A stretch of DNA of 63,069 nt from Parabacteroides bouchesdurhonensis. GTDB lineage: Bacteria; Bacteroidota; Bacteroidia; Bacteroidales; Tannerellaceae. Positions 1 to 9,516 of the stretch are shown here, in pieces; positions within the stretch are counted from its first letter, which is position 1; the number at the start of each line of letters is the position of its first letter. Under the pieces are notes generated by a model, which was given only the letters and a program-made list of their open reading frames with translations, did no database searches and was not told the origin of the DNA. The translations under genes and the position numbers were made by a program. The stretch spans positions 642,783-705,851 of the forward strand of contig NZ_LT896588.1 of the NCBI RefSeq assembly GCF_900186615.1, written 5' to 3'.

Positions 1-296
1 TCTTTATATTGTTTTGCTTTCGGGAATACTTTGGCAGCATTGTCAAGATGCGGCTGGTAAATATCGCACAAAGCAACGACTTCGGCATGAGGTATTTGTA
101 AGAGGTGGTTGATATGGTACATGCCTCTTGATCCTGTTCCGATAATGGCAAGCCTGGCCTTCTGGCCTTTTACTTGCTTTTCTCTTTCCTGAGCAAGGAG
201 ATGCAATTGAGGCAAGGAGGAGAGCAATAGGCTTCCTCCACCTATTGCTCCTAAACTTTTAATAAAATCCCGTCTATCAATATCTTTTCTTTCCAT
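1..296 (-). CDS. Gfo/Idh/MocA-family oxidoreductase, N-terminal part (runs off the window)
   Basis: Open leftward frame from an ATG at 294-296 to the window edge; 98 complete codons are visible. The start carries a Tat-type signal (DRRDFIK, then a Gly/Ser/Leu-rich stretch ending near LLAQ). A Rossmann dinucleotide-binding motif of the form IIGTGSRG follows, then a beta-strand ending VALCDIY, as in the family. Such proteins are exported or cytoplasmic NAD(P)-dependent sugar oxidoreductases. It lies just downstream of the susCD-lipoprotein genes on the same strand, so it probably belongs to that locus and acts on a sugar or glycoside released there. The catalytic C-terminal domain lies outside the window and the substrate cannot be named. 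Confidence 0.85.
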   Translation of the reverse strand, partial: MERKDIDRRDFIKSLGAIGGGSLLLSSLPQLHLLAQEREKQVKGQKARLAIIGTGSRGMYHINHLLQIPHAEVVALCDIYQPHLDNAAKVFPKAKQYK

Positions 297-327
297 TTGT
301 ATATGTTTTAATATCTAACCTAATTCA

Positions 328-825
328 TCATCTGACCTTCACATTAAACGGGACAGCGACCTGTTTATAATCCGGTGAATCATAACCATGATTAGTCACA
401 ACAACCGTAAATTCAAACTCCCCGGATTGAGGATATTGATAAGTGGCAGTCCAACCGATAGTAGAATTTAAGGACGTTTTCAGCCCCTGAGCTTTCAGCA
501 ATCCATAATCCTTATAGCAATCACTTTTAGACAATACCACGTTTCCGTTAACATCGGTAGAATCTATATCAGTACCGACTTTCTTTACTATCTGACGGAT
601 TCCCCCAGGCCATAAAGAACAGATATCCGCATCCGTATCCACTCCTATTGTATAGGTAATACCGCTTACAGGATTCAATTCTTCTATAAATTCTTTATTT
701 TCATTAATTGTATAGAACTTTAAACTGTGTACCTTAGGAGCTTTCACGTCATCTTCATTCAGACAAGAAGACATCATCGTCCCCACAAGAAATATAAACA
801 TTAAAATATAAGCAGTTCGTTTCAT
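328..825 (-). CDS. SusCD-associated surface lipoprotein
   Basis: A 165-residue lipoprotein whose signal peptide begins MKRTAYILMF and ends in a lipobox (MMSSC), followed by acidic residues (LNEDD) of the kind that promote surface export in Bacteroidetes. I chose the ATG at 823-825 because the longer upstream frame has no export signal and would overlap the susD stop. The mature part looks like one or two beta-sandwich (Ig/PKD-like) domains, with beta-rich segments such as FEFTVVVTNHGYDS near the end. Position directly after susD suggests an accessory glycan-binding protein of the SusE/F kind. No named family is recognised with confidence. Confidence 0.75.
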   Translation of the reverse strand: MKRTAYILMFIFLVGTMMSSCLNEDDVKAPKVHSLKFYTINENKEFIEELNPVSGITYTIGVDTDADICSLWPGGIRQIVKKVGTDIDSTDVNGNVVLSKSDCYKDYGLLKAQGLKTSLNSTIGWTATYQYPQSGEFEFTVVVTNHGYDSPDYKQVAVPFNVKVR

Positions 826-853
826 CTTTATTTCTTTATATAGGTTTAACATA

Positions 854-2317
854 TTAGTATCCTTTATTCTGAACAAGAGTTTGGTCTATTTCTATCTGAG
901 TTGTTGGAACAGGAAGCAGCAACTGATATTCCTGTATAGGCTCCAATGTCGGTTTATCATCCAAGTCACAAACCGTCATCAATGCTTTGGAGATAATTTC
1001 AACGGCTTTACCCGTACGGACCAAATCAAAATAACGATGTCCTTCAAATGTAAGCTCCATTCTTCTTTCATGCAGTATCCAATATATATCCAACGGATAA
1101 TCATTCGGCAATGCTTCCATACCTGAACGGTTCCTTACCATATTAATATATTTTATCGCCTCCGTTTTATTGCCGGATTGCATCAAACACTCTGCATACA
1201 TAAGTAAAGCATCTGCGTAACGATATACCATAAAGTTATTATCCGTACCTGTATTTTTAACGGCGGCTCTCATGCTACCTTCCGGTCCGAATTTAACAGG
1301 AAACGCCTGAATATAAGGAGAGGCATTAGGAACATAACCGGAATCCAATGTAGATTTATAACGTATATCCTCCTTATAGTTTACAAATTCACGCATCAAA
1401 TTATGTTCCGCCTGATATGCACTGTTATACGTCGTATTATAGCGGATTGCTATATCGTTAATCATAATCTGAAAATAATAGCAGGGCTGTCCTCCTGAGA
1501 CATTGAAATTGACCTCAAATATCGATTCTTTATTGAATTTATTCTCTGGCTGGAATACATCATGCATAGTAGGCATCAATCCATACGTTCCGCCTTCCTG
1601 GTCAACAATTAATCTCTTTAGAATCTTCTCCGCTTCGGAATGATTATTCATTGTAAGATAAACCTTTCCCAACATCATTAACGCACTGCCTTTTGTAGCC
1701 CGGGCCTCCATTCCGATAAGCTCTTTTGCACCCTTTTTATAGCAATTGGTTATCGCGTTTTCCAGATCAGGAATTATCACATTCGTATAAATATCATTTA
1801 CAGCCGTACGTCCTATCCCAAAAGCATCTGTAGGATTCTTGAACATTTCCGTCACTTTAGGCACATCGCCATAAATTCGCACCAGATTAAAATAGGCCAA
1901 TGCTCGCAGGAAATGGCATTCGCCTTCCATCGCCAATGCTTCAATACGGTCGGTCTCATTTGTAGGAGAATACCCTGCAAGGATATTCAGCAGTGAATTA
2001 CAATTATAAATCATTTTATAATTCCAAGTCCATATATTTGCCTGCGAATGGGCATTGGTTTTACGAAATACATGAAACTCATCTGTATTACGGGGATCCT
2101 TTCCGTCGTCAGACATTAATTCGAGCACTTTCGTCATATCTGTCGGACTATAAATATTTTGAAGAATCTTATAGCATCCGGATAAACCCGTTTTCAACTC
2201 TTTTGTATCATTGTAGTATGCATCAGGCGATAGTGTATCTTCCGGTAACCGGTTCAGGAAATCTTCGCATCCTGTGAAGATACAAGCTAATAATATTATA
2301 TATAGAATATTTTTCAT
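854..2317 (-). CDS. RagB/SusD family nutrient-uptake outer-membrane lipoprotein
   Basis: A 487-residue SusD homologue. The signal peptide ends in the lipobox IFTGC, followed by EDFLNRLPEDTLSP, the usual start of mature SusD proteins. Tetratricopeptide-like helices fill the first half (ECHFLRALAYFNLVRIYGDVP near residue 135 is a hallmark). The C-terminal SusD motif is present (YRYADALLMYAECLMQ and the RRMELTFEGHRYFDLVRTGKA region). SusD proteins cap the TonB-dependent transporter and bind oligosaccharide or peptide ligand at the cell surface. The gene lies 19 bp downstream of susC and is followed by the lipoprotein gene, so the three probably form one transcript. Confidence 0.95.
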   Translation of the reverse strand: MKNILYIILLACIFTGCEDFLNRLPEDTLSPDAYYNDTKELKTGLSGCYKILQNIYSPTDMTKVLELMSDDGKDPRNTDEFHVFRKTNAHSQANIWTWNYKMIYNCNSLLNILAGYSPTNETDRIEALAMEGECHFLRALAYFNLVRIYGDVPKVTEMFKNPTDAFGIGRTAVNDIYTNVIIPDLENAITNCYKKGAKELIGMEARATKGSALMMLGKVYLTMNNHSEAEKILKRLIVDQEGGTYGLMPTMHDVFQPENKFNKESIFEVNFNVSGGQPCYYFQIMINDIAIRYNTTYNSAYQAEHNLMREFVNYKEDIRYKSTLDSGYVPNASPYIQAFPVKFGPEGSMRAAVKNTGTDNNFMVYRYADALLMYAECLMQSGNKTEAIKYINMVRNRSGMEALPNDYPLDIYWILHERRMELTFEGHRYFDLVRTGKAVEIISKALMTVCDLDDKPTLEPIQEYQLLLPVPTTQIEIDQTLVQNKGY

Positions 2318-2336
2318 AATGTTATGTCTTTAGTGA

Positions 2337-5300
2337 TTAAATACCCAGATTTATACCGAAAGATATAGTTCTTGCCAATGGATATGAGGCCGTTTGGTCT
2401 ATACCTTGAGACAAGGCTGAATCACCTTGATAGTTTGTTTCAGGATTATATCCCGGGAACTTAGTAAACATACAGGCATTATTTATATTAAAGTATATAC
2501 GTATTGAACCTACATCAAATTTGCGAGTTAACTTACTCGGTATTGTATATCCCAAAGTAACATTATCGAGTTTTACGTAAGATGCACTGTATGTTAAACC
2601 TCCATCTAATATAGAACCATCGTAGTTCTTACGGGAAGGTGCAGGATATTTAGCATCCGTATTATCAGGTCTCCAGTAATTATCAAAATAATCTTGTGTA
2701 ATATTCTTCATACCGGAAGCACGGAATGCCATATCTTGAAATCCGAACATGGATATTTTACCACCTACAACACCTGTAAACTGGAATGAGAAATCAAATC
2801 CTTTATATGCAAAATCGTTTGTCATACTCCATACAAAATCAGGAACTGCATTTCCCAATATCGTTTTATCCGAAGCATCCAGAATACCATCACCATTTAC
2901 ATCGGCCGCCTTTGGTGTACCCGGATTTGAACGTTCACGCCATGTTGTACGGTTTGCATTAAATATAGGAGATGTTTTTACATCCTCCCAATCTTTATAC
3001 GGTCCTAAACTTACCATACCATAAATACCGGCTAAAGGCTTACCTTCTGTTGTATAGCAATTATAACTAATCAGCGGTCGTTTGTCATTTCCTATATCGG
3101 TTACACGATTACGGTAATAAGAGATATTGGCAGAAGTGCTCCAGTTAAATTCTCCCACAAAGTTCTGAGTAGTCAGGCTATATTCAAAACCTCTGTTTCT
3201 CATAGAACCGATATTCTGCATTACATTCCCAAAACCGGTAATAGATGGTAACGGAAGATTAAACAGCATATCCGAAGTTCTGCGATCAAAATAATCCACA
3301 GACAAATTAATACGGCTATGCAAGAAAGAAGCATCTGTCCCTATGCTGAGATCCGAAGTTGTTTCCCATCCTAGCATTCTATTGGCAATACGATTATCAG
3401 AATAGGCAGCTGTAACATCCGAGCCACTGCCAAACACATAAGAACTTGAACCTAATGTAGCCAAATGCAGGTAATTCGTAATACCGGAGTTACCAATGCG
3501 TCCCCAACCTCCACGGATTTTCCAGTCATTGATATAAGGTCTGAACATAGTAAAGAACTTCTCGTCTGAAACACGCCATGCCAAAGAGAAAGAGGGGAAT
3601 ACTGCCCAACGGTTATCTACCCCGAATTTGGAAGAACCGTCTCGTCTGACAGATGCAGTAAGATAATACCTGCTATTGTAATTGTACATCAAACGAGCAA
3701 ATGTTCCGACCATATTCTCTCCTGAACGGTTTGTACGGGCATCCGTCAATTGGTTAGAGACGGTTGTTGCCTGATTCAAAGTAGTAATCAAATCCTGCGG
3801 GAAGTCATATTTCTTAATATATGCACTTCTTAAGTTCGCTTCTTCAAACGAAATACCAACCATAGCAGTCAATGAATGTTCTTTTATTTTCTTATTGTAA
3901 GTCAACACAGACTGTATATCCCAGTATATTCTATTTGAATTTTGATAAATACCTTCCGACCGGGAATTCATCAATGCTGTTGTCGGCACATAACTTGGCA
4001 GATAATAATCCCTCTCCCACATGCGGTATTCATTATGGAAATCTGTTTTCCATATTAAATCTTTAAAGAACTTAACCTCTGCATACAATGCGCTTACAAC
4101 TTTGGCTGTACGTCTCTTATCCCTGATTTTTACGGATTGAAGGGGATTTACAAAAGGAGCAAAGTTCCAGTCCCAAGGGTTATCGAGCTCTGTCCCATAA
4201 TAAATAGGATTTCCTTCTTCATCCGTTGGATTCAGAATAGGAGGTAACGTTAAGGCATTAAAGAATGGATTATTACTGGCACTGCCTGATAGATTCGTAT
4301 TAGACAACACGCTTGTATTTTCTAAAGACGGTGCAATATTCAAACCTATTTTCAACCAGCTATTCACTTTTCCTTCCACATTAGCGCGCAAAGAGTAACG
4401 TTCGTAGTCTGTATTTTTAATAATACCCTGATTATTGTAATAACCTCCGGATATCATATAATTCATATTTTCCGTACCTCCATTCATTGATAGTTGTACG
4501 TCTACAACACTACCATCACCTAACAAAATATCTTGCCAGTCAGTATCATAAGGCGAATTATAGCAAGTATCTGTTACTGCAATCCAACGTTCTTGCTTAG
4601 CTCCGGGAACCATTGATGCGGAATGCTGGGAATATTTCCGCCAGTTTTCTATCCTTGTGTTGAAATCATCATAATATGACCATTGCGGAGCGTTCGGATT
4701 ATCTGTTCCGAAATTCGGGTCTTCCACAATATAAGCATTGGCTCTTGATTCATTCATAAATGTAAGAAAGTCTTCACGCCCCAAGACCTTCATCTTGCGC
4801 ATGGCATTCTGTACGCCTCCGCTTATATTTACATTAATCTTTGGCTTCCCTTGTTTTCCTTTTTTTGTTGTTATCAAAATAACGCCATTAGCTGCACGCG
4901 TACCATAAATAGCGCTTGAAGAAGCATCTTTTAATACTTCTATAGACTCAATATCAGCAGGGTTGATAGAATTAAGCGGAGATTCCGTTACATCAAATCC
5001 ATCCTGCATCGGGAAACCATCCACAACATATAAAGGAGAGTTACTGGCATTTACAGAACCTACACCACGTATTACAATGTTCTGTCCGCCACCCGGAGCT
5101 GAGTTTGTATTAGAAACACGTACGCCAGCCATCTTTCCGGCAATACCCTGAGCAAAGTTTGAAATCGGTTTATCCTGAAGAGCATCTGCACCTACCGAAG
5201 TAATAGCAGAAGAAACATCTCTCTTTTTCTGGACACCATAACCAATAACTACTACTTCATCCAGATTTTCAACATTCTCGGCTAATGTTACATTTATAAC

Positions 5301-5900
5301 AGTCTGGTTGCCTACCGTTCTGTCAACAGAAATATAACCCACCGACGAATACTGTAAAACAGATTGATCTCCTCCAACTGTAATAGAGTAATTGCCATCA
5401 ATATCCGTAACAGTTCCGTTTCCGGTACCTTTTTCCATAATATTAGCACCGATAACAGATAATCCCATCGGATCTATAACCCTACCGGTAACCTTACGGG
5501 CTTGTTGTTGCAAAGCACTGGCTGCTACTTCTGAGGGAGCTAACACAATTTGCCTGTCAATAATTTTATACTTAACATTAGTATCATCGAAGAGTGTGGA
5601 GAGAACATCGTTTATTGTTGCATCGTTTTTGTTTACGGATACTTTGCGTGAAACATCGACAAGTTTATCATTATACATAAAATAAAACTCGCTTTTCCGT
5701 TCAATCGTATTAAGGCATTCTTCCAGTGAAACATTACTCAAACTCAATGAAATTTTGGCCGATTGGGAATACATATTTTCCCCAATAACAGGAAATAAAA
5801 AGATAAATAAACAGAACGTTGTAAGTTTCATAATAGTCAACAATTTTCGGCTGTGAGAAAAAAACTGGTCATTTTCTCGTGGTTTTCCATGTTTGTTCAT
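2337..5900 (-). CDS. SusC/RagA-family TonB-linked outer-membrane transporter with STN signalling domain
   Basis: About 1187 residues. Order of parts: a signal peptide (KLTTFCLFIFLFPVIGENMYSQ), an STN (secretin/TonB short N-terminal) domain at about 45-110 (SLEECLNTIERKSEFYFMYN), a carboxypeptidase-like regulatory domain at about 120-210 (VTGRVIDPMGLSVIGANI), a plug with the SusC signature (RGVGSVNASNSPLYVVDGFP) and a large beta-barrel ending in SFGINLGI. I took the ATG at 5898-5900 (MNKHGK) over one 11 codons upstream because it matches the usual start of these proteins. The STN domain is the part that contacts a FecR anti-sigma factor, and fecR and an ECF sigma gene sit directly upstream. 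Substrate sensing and uptake are therefore probably coupled through them. Confidence 0.95.
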   Translation of the reverse strand: MNKHGKPRENDQFFSHSRKLLTIMKLTTFCLFIFLFPVIGENMYSQSAKISLSLSNVSLEECLNTIERKSEFYFMYNDKLVDVSRKVSVNKNDATINDVLSTLFDDTNVKYKIIDRQIVLAPSEVAASALQQQARKVTGRVIDPMGLSVIGANIMEKGTGNGTVTDIDGNYSITVGGDQSVLQYSSVGYISVDRTVGNQTVINVTLAENVENLDEVVVIGYGVQKKRDVSSAITSVGADALQDKPISNFAQGIAGKMAGVRVSNTNSAPGGGQNIVIRGVGSVNASNSPLYVVDGFPMQDGFDVTESPLNSINPADIESIEVLKDASSSAIYGTRAANGVILITTKKGKQGKPKINVNISGGVQNAMRKMKVLGREDFLTFMNESRANAYIVEDPNFGTDNPNAPQWSYYDDFNTRIENWRKYSQHSASMVPGAKQERWIAVTDTCYNSPYDTDWQDILLGDGSVVDVQLSMNGGTENMNYMISGGYYNNQGIIKNTDYERYSLRANVEGKVNSWLKIGLNIAPSLENTSVLSNTNLSGSASNNPFFNALTLPPILNPTDEEGNPIYYGTELDNPWDWNFAPFVNPLQSVKIRDKRRTAKVVSALYAEVKFFKDLIWKTDFHNEYRMWERDYYLPSYVPTTALMNSRSEGIYQNSNRIYWDIQSVLTYNKKIKEHSLTAMVGISFEEANLRSAYIKKYDFPQDLITTLNQATTVSNQLTDARTNRSGENMVGTFARLMYNYNSRYYLTASVRRDGSSKFGVDNRWAVFPSFSLAWRVSDEKFFTMFRPYINDWKIRGGWGRIGNSGITNYLHLATLGSSSYVFGSGSDVTAAYSDNRIANRMLGWETTSDLSIGTDASFLHSRINLSVDYFDRRTSDMLFNLPLPSITGFGNVMQNIGSMRNRGFEYSLTTQNFVGEFNWSTSANISYYRNRVTDIGNDKRPLISYNCYTTEGKPLAGIYGMVSLGPYKDWEDVKTSPIFNANRTTWRERSNPGTPKAADVNGDGILDASDKTILGNAVPDFVWSMTNDFAYKGFDFSFQFTGVVGGKISMFGFQDMAFRASGMKNITQDYFDNYWRPDNTDAKYPAPSRKNYDGSILDGGLTYSASYVKLDNVTLGYTIPSKLTRKFDVGSIRIYFNINNACMFTKFPGYNPETNYQGDSALSQGIDQTASYPLARTISFGINLGI

Positions 5901-5993
5901 ATTTTTGTATCGAATTAAAGTTGTTAACTGCACTCTCCTCTAGCTTCTTGCCGGTTGCATTCAGGAGAATGCTATTCTCAAATACTTTGATTT

Positions 5994-6023
5994 TAGGGTA
6001 AAAGACTCAAACCTTTTACCCTA
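5994..6023. promoter_or_regulatory. Hairpin in the susC leader
   Basis: Perfect 11-bp inverted repeat, TAGGGTAAAAG at 5994-6004 and CTTTTACCCTA at 6013-6023, with an 8-nt loop. It lies between the fecR stop (6090) and the susC start (5900). On the minus (coding) strand no U-run follows the stem, so it is not a convincing terminator for fecR. It could be an RNA stabiliser or processing signal in the susC leader, or an operator. On the plus strand it is followed by TCTTTTT, so antisense transcripts could end here. Confidence 0.4.
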
Positions 6024-6089
6024 TCTTTTTAATAGTCTTTATTCCATAGGCATTCATTTTGTGGTTTTTATTCTAAAAATGTTTTTACT

Positions 6090-7127
6090 CTATTTACGTT
6101 TATAAATTACAAATGTCTTCTGTTTTATCTCTCCAGTTTTCTCATCTATTTTCCGGGGCAACTCTTTATACATAATAGGAGATGTGGCCTTTATCAAGAA
6201 AAGTATATCATTAATAGTTTCATCTTCAAATGTTGCTCTTAATGTATATTTCTTAATCTCCGGATCTTCAATTATAATCTTCACATTATACAAATGACTC
6301 AAACGTTCCATCACTTCATCCAGCGGGTCACTACGGAACACGATCTTCGCATCTTTCCAAGCATAACGTTTATATACATCTTCATTTATAACCTCCGATT
6401 TATCCAAAGCCAGATCATACCTAAGTGTCTGGTTCGGACTTAACCGGGCAATCAGCCTGTCATCCGGATACTTTACAGAAACACGTCCTTCACCCAACGA
6501 AACTGTCATCTTTTTAGCATTGTACGCCTGTACGGAGAAACGCGTACCTGTAGCAACTATTTTCTGAGACTGGCAGGTTACGATAAAAGGAGACGTTTCA
6601 TCGGCCTTCACTTCAAAATAACCTTCACCGTTTAATTCCACTTCCCGTTTTCCTTTTTTAAAACACAGCGGATATTTCAATGAGCTTTTCGAATTCAACC
6701 AAACTTTTGACCCGTCAGGTAATGTAATTGCAGATCGCGTAAACGAATCGGCAAAGACCTCATTATAGACTACCGGAAGCTCCTCGTTTTGCCCTTTCTC
6801 ATTATATGTGTAGCCAAGAACAATTAATAAAGGTATAAACAGAATAGCCGCTACCTGACGGAATAAATAAAATACTGTCTTTATCTTATTTTTACGTTTA
6901 CGAATAGACTTCAACACCTGTTTTCTGGCTTTCTCAACATCTATTTCATCTCTTGAAAAAGAGAGGTTCATGCCTGCCCATATTAATCTCAATTCATTAT
7001 AATAATGTCTATTTTCCTCTGACGCGCCATACCACTCATTAATAAATTGTTGTTCTTCGGCAGTCAATTTCTCATTGGCAAAAAGCTTGCTTAACAGTAC
7101 TTCTATATCTCTACTTTCTTTCATCAT
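6090..7127 (-). CDS. FecR-family anti-sigma factor
   Basis: A 345-residue protein with an N-terminal cytoplasmic anti-sigma region (FANEKLTAEEQQFINEWYGASEENRHYYNEL), one membrane segment near residues 88-105 (FRQVAAILFIPLLIVLGYTY), a periplasmic FecR domain (SAITLPDGSKVWLNSKSSLKYP...VELNGEGYFEV) and a C-terminal DUF4974-like domain (YAWKDAKIVFRSDPLDEVMERLSHLYNVKI), all typical of Bacteroidales FecR proteins. It is expected to hold the neighbouring ECF sigma factor inactive until the SusC STN domain signals substrate binding. It lies 121 bp downstream of the sigma gene and upstream of susC on the same strand. Confidence 0.93.
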   Translation of the reverse strand: MMKESRDIEVLLSKLFANEKLTAEEQQFINEWYGASEENRHYYNELRLIWAGMNLSFSRDEIDVEKARKQVLKSIRKRKNKIKTVFYLFRQVAAILFIPLLIVLGYTYNEKGQNEELPVVYNEVFADSFTRSAITLPDGSKVWLNSKSSLKYPLCFKKGKREVELNGEGYFEVKADETSPFIVTCQSQKIVATGTRFSVQAYNAKKMTVSLGEGRVSVKYPDDRLIARLSPNQTLRYDLALDKSEVINEDVYKRYAWKDAKIVFRSDPLDEVMERLSHLYNVKIIIEDPEIKKYTLRATFEDETINDILFLIKATSPIMYKELPRKIDEKTGEIKQKTFVIYKRK

Positions 7128-7248
7128 TTTCCGTTTTACATATATAATACGTTTGAGGCTATTTTTATCGCAGTAAAAATGTGCGCTTTTTTAAAAAATA
7201 GCAATGATAAATTATAACGGATATTAATTCGGAATAAGAAGGAGAGTA

Positions 7249-7833
7249 TTACATCATATTTACAAACAAGCAAATAATAAAATAATCTTTAAGGAGAGTC
7301 TTTATCAATTTAAGGGCTTTGGCTACCCGGAATTCAACTGTCCGCAACGGCAAATCCAGTTCTTTTGCTATTTCCTGGTATTTCTTTCCTTCAAAACGAT
7401 TCATTTTAAAAGGCTGTAAAAGTTCAGGCGGTATTTTAGAGAAAGCATCTTCCAATTTCTGTTGCAAATCGGCCAAAAGAACGGAAGCCTCTACATCATA
7501 CGGATTTCCTAAGTCTTCTTTAGCCACTACTTCTATATAATTTTGTTTTACTTGGCGATGTCTAAGTAAATCCATACATTTATTATGTATAACAGTTAAC
7601 ATATATGATCGTAAAGAACCACCTCTTCTTAACTTGCTTCTGGATTCCCATAATTCAATGAATACTTCCTGAACAATTTCTTCCGAATCTTCTTTTCCTC
7701 CTACAAATGTGCCCGCAAACACAACAAAATCCACATAATATTCAGAAAACAAACATGAAAAAGCATCTTCATCATTGTCTGCAATCCTATCCAATAGATA
7801 TGAATCTATCTTACTATGTTTTATTTTATTCAT
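7249..7833 (-). CDS. RNA polymerase ECF-type sigma-70 factor
   Basis: A 194-residue ECF sigma factor. Region 2 is visible at about 20-90 (DNDEDAFSCLFSEYYVDFV, then EEIVQEVFIELWESRSKL and SYMLTVIHNKCMDLLRHR). Region 4 is at about 130-180 (IPPELLQPFKMNRFEGKKYQEIAKEL followed by the helix-turn-helix LPLRTVEFRVAKALKLIK). With the adjacent FecR and the STN-bearing SusC it forms a standard Bacteroidetes cell-surface signalling trio that probably activates susC-susD transcription. I see no recognisable housekeeping promoter in the 180 bp upstream. The short hydrophobic tail (YFIICLFVNMM) is a little unusual. Confidence 0.93.
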   Translation of the reverse strand: MNKIKHSKIDSYLLDRIADNDEDAFSCLFSEYYVDFVVFAGTFVGGKEDSEEIVQEVFIELWESRSKLRRGGSLRSYMLTVIHNKCMDLLRHRQVKQNYIEVVAKEDLGNPYDVEASVLLADLQQKLEDAFSKIPPELLQPFKMNRFEGKKYQEIAKELDLPLRTVEFRVAKALKLIKTLLKDYFIICLFVNMM

Positions 7834-7966
7834 AAGTATTACAATAAGGCTAAAGGAGATTCATTATTAAGACATCTCAAGAAATTCATTAATTTCGTAA
7901 AGTAAAATAATTAAACTATAAATTCATAATTTATTTATGTACTTTTTTCAATTACGTATAATATAA

Positions 7967-7998
7967 AAAGCCGTTCCCCTGTATAGAGAAACGGCTTT
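7967..7998 (-). terminator. Rho-independent terminator downstream of the NfnB-like gene
   Basis: Stem AAAGCCGTT (7967-7975) / AACGGCTTT (7990-7998) with a 14-nt loop. On the minus strand it is followed by TTATATTATACG after a short U-run. It lies 22 bp beyond the stop of the leftward gene at 8020 and separates that operon from the sigma-factor locus. Confidence 0.75.
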
Positions 7999-8019
7999 CA
8001 CTCTTTATTCTTTATCTAG

Positions 8020-9492
8020 TTACTTTCCGTGCAAATGCGCATCCATCGCAGCTGCTGCTTTGCGTCCATCACCCATTGCCAGAATCACAGTTGCACCTCC
8101 ACGTACAATATCACCTCCGGCATATACATCGCTTAATGTGGACTGCATACTTTCCTCATCTACCACTATTGTCCCTTTTTTACTTACTTCCAATCCTTGA
8201 AAAGCTCTTGGGATAAGTGGATTCGGAGAAACTCCGACACTAACAATCACTTCATCTACATCTATCGTTTCTATCGCTCCTTCTATGGCTACAGGACGAC
8301 GACGACCGGAAGCATCCGGTTCTCCCAGTTCCATCTTCTGCAACTTCATTTGTTTTACCCGTCCTTTGTCGTCACCAACATATTCGATCGGATTATGGAG
8401 AGTCATAAATTCCACGCCTTCCTCTTTCGCATGCTTTACTTCTTCCAGACGTGCCGGCATTTCTTCTTCGCTACGGCGGTAAACAATCATTGCGCGTTCA
8501 GCACCTAAACGGCGGGCTGTACGGACAGAGTCCATAGCCGTGTTTCCACCACCAATAACAGCAACCTTCTTTCCTTGTAATACAGGTGTATCGCTGTCAG
8601 GATTGGCAGCATCCATCAAATTCACACGCGTCAGATATTCATTGGAAGACATTACGCCAACCAAGTTCTCTCCAGGAATATTCATAAAGTTAGGCAATCC
8701 GGCACCACTGGCTGCAAAAACACCCTTAAAACCGTCTGCATGCAAATCATCATAAGTGATTGTTTTACCAACGATGCAATTCGTAAGGAATTTAACACCC
8801 ATCTTACGAAGTCCCTCTATTTCCACATCGACAATTTTATTCGGCAAACGAAATTCAGGAATGCCATACTTCAACACACCGCCGATTTCATGTAATGCTT
8901 CAAAGACTGTTACTTCATAGCCTTTCTTTGCCATATCTCCGGCAAAAGACAATCCGGCAGGGCCTGAACCTACTACTGCGACTTTAATGCCGTTTTTTTC
9001 TGCCATTTCAGGAATAGAGATATTACCGCTTTCACGTTCGTAATCGGCAGCAAATCGTTCCAAATAGCCGATAGCTACAGCCTCCTTGCCCATTTTCAGA
9101 TGGATACATTTACTTTCGCATTGTTTTTCCTGAGGACAAACGCGACCACACACTGCCGGCAGAGCACTTGTTTCTTTCAACACCTTAGCCGCCTCCAGGA
9201 ATTCTCCGCGTTCTATATTCTTAATAAATGTAGGAATACTGATGTTTACCGGACAACCTTGCATACAAGTAGGGTTCGGACAATCCAGGCAACGTTGGGC
9301 TTCTTGCATAGCCTGTTCCTTCGTCAAACCCAGATTCACTTCTTCCAAACGCGTATGACTACGATATTCCGGGTCCAGTTCATTCATCTTTACACGGGGA
9401 ATATCCGTGCGTTCTTTATTCTTTTTGCTCTTACGAAGTGCCTCTCTCCAAGGTTCGGCACGACGGGCAGCTATTAATTCTTCTGTTGTCAT
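8020..9492 (-). CDS. nfnB: NfnB/GltD-like NADPH-dependent flavoprotein oxidoreductase
   Basis: A 490-residue member of the glutamate-synthase small-subunit family. The N-terminal Fe-S domain carries two cysteine sets: C68, C71, C76, C80 and C115, C119, C125, C129. The first FAD-binding motif is GSGPAG at 175-180, and a second nucleotide-binding motif GGGNTAM lies near 317. The C-terminal GD motif (YAGGDIVRGGATVILAMGDGRKAA) is typical. No GltB large subunit is adjacent. Instead the partner 24 bp upstream is a PyrK/NfnA-like flavin reductase, so I favour an NfnAB-type NADH-ferredoxin:NADP oxidoreductase or a sulfide dehydrogenase (SudAB) over true glutamate synthase. Which of these reactions it catalyses cannot be decided from sequence. 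Confidence 0.85.
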   Translation of the reverse strand: MTTEELIAARRAEPWREALRKSKKNKERTDIPRVKMNELDPEYRSHTRLEEVNLGLTKEQAMQEAQRCLDCPNPTCMQGCPVNISIPTFIKNIERGEFLEAAKVLKETSALPAVCGRVCPQEKQCESKCIHLKMGKEAVAIGYLERFAADYERESGNISIPEMAEKNGIKVAVVGSGPAGLSFAGDMAKKGYEVTVFEALHEIGGVLKYGIPEFRLPNKIVDVEIEGLRKMGVKFLTNCIVGKTITYDDLHADGFKGVFAASGAGLPNFMNIPGENLVGVMSSNEYLTRVNLMDAANPDSDTPVLQGKKVAVIGGGNTAMDSVRTARRLGAERAMIVYRRSEEEMPARLEEVKHAKEEGVEFMTLHNPIEYVGDDKGRVKQMKLQKMELGEPDASGRRRPVAIEGAIETIDVDEVIVSVGVSPNPLIPRAFQGLEVSKKGTIVVDEESMQSTLSDVYAGGDIVRGGATVILAMGDGRKAAAAMDAHLHGK

Positions 9493-9516
9493 GATTCTTT
9501 CCGCTGAGTGGTTTTA

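Noticed and set aside
8285-8482. Small rightward frames opposite the NfnB-like gene
   Set aside because: Antisense shadows without start signals, conserved features or promoters.
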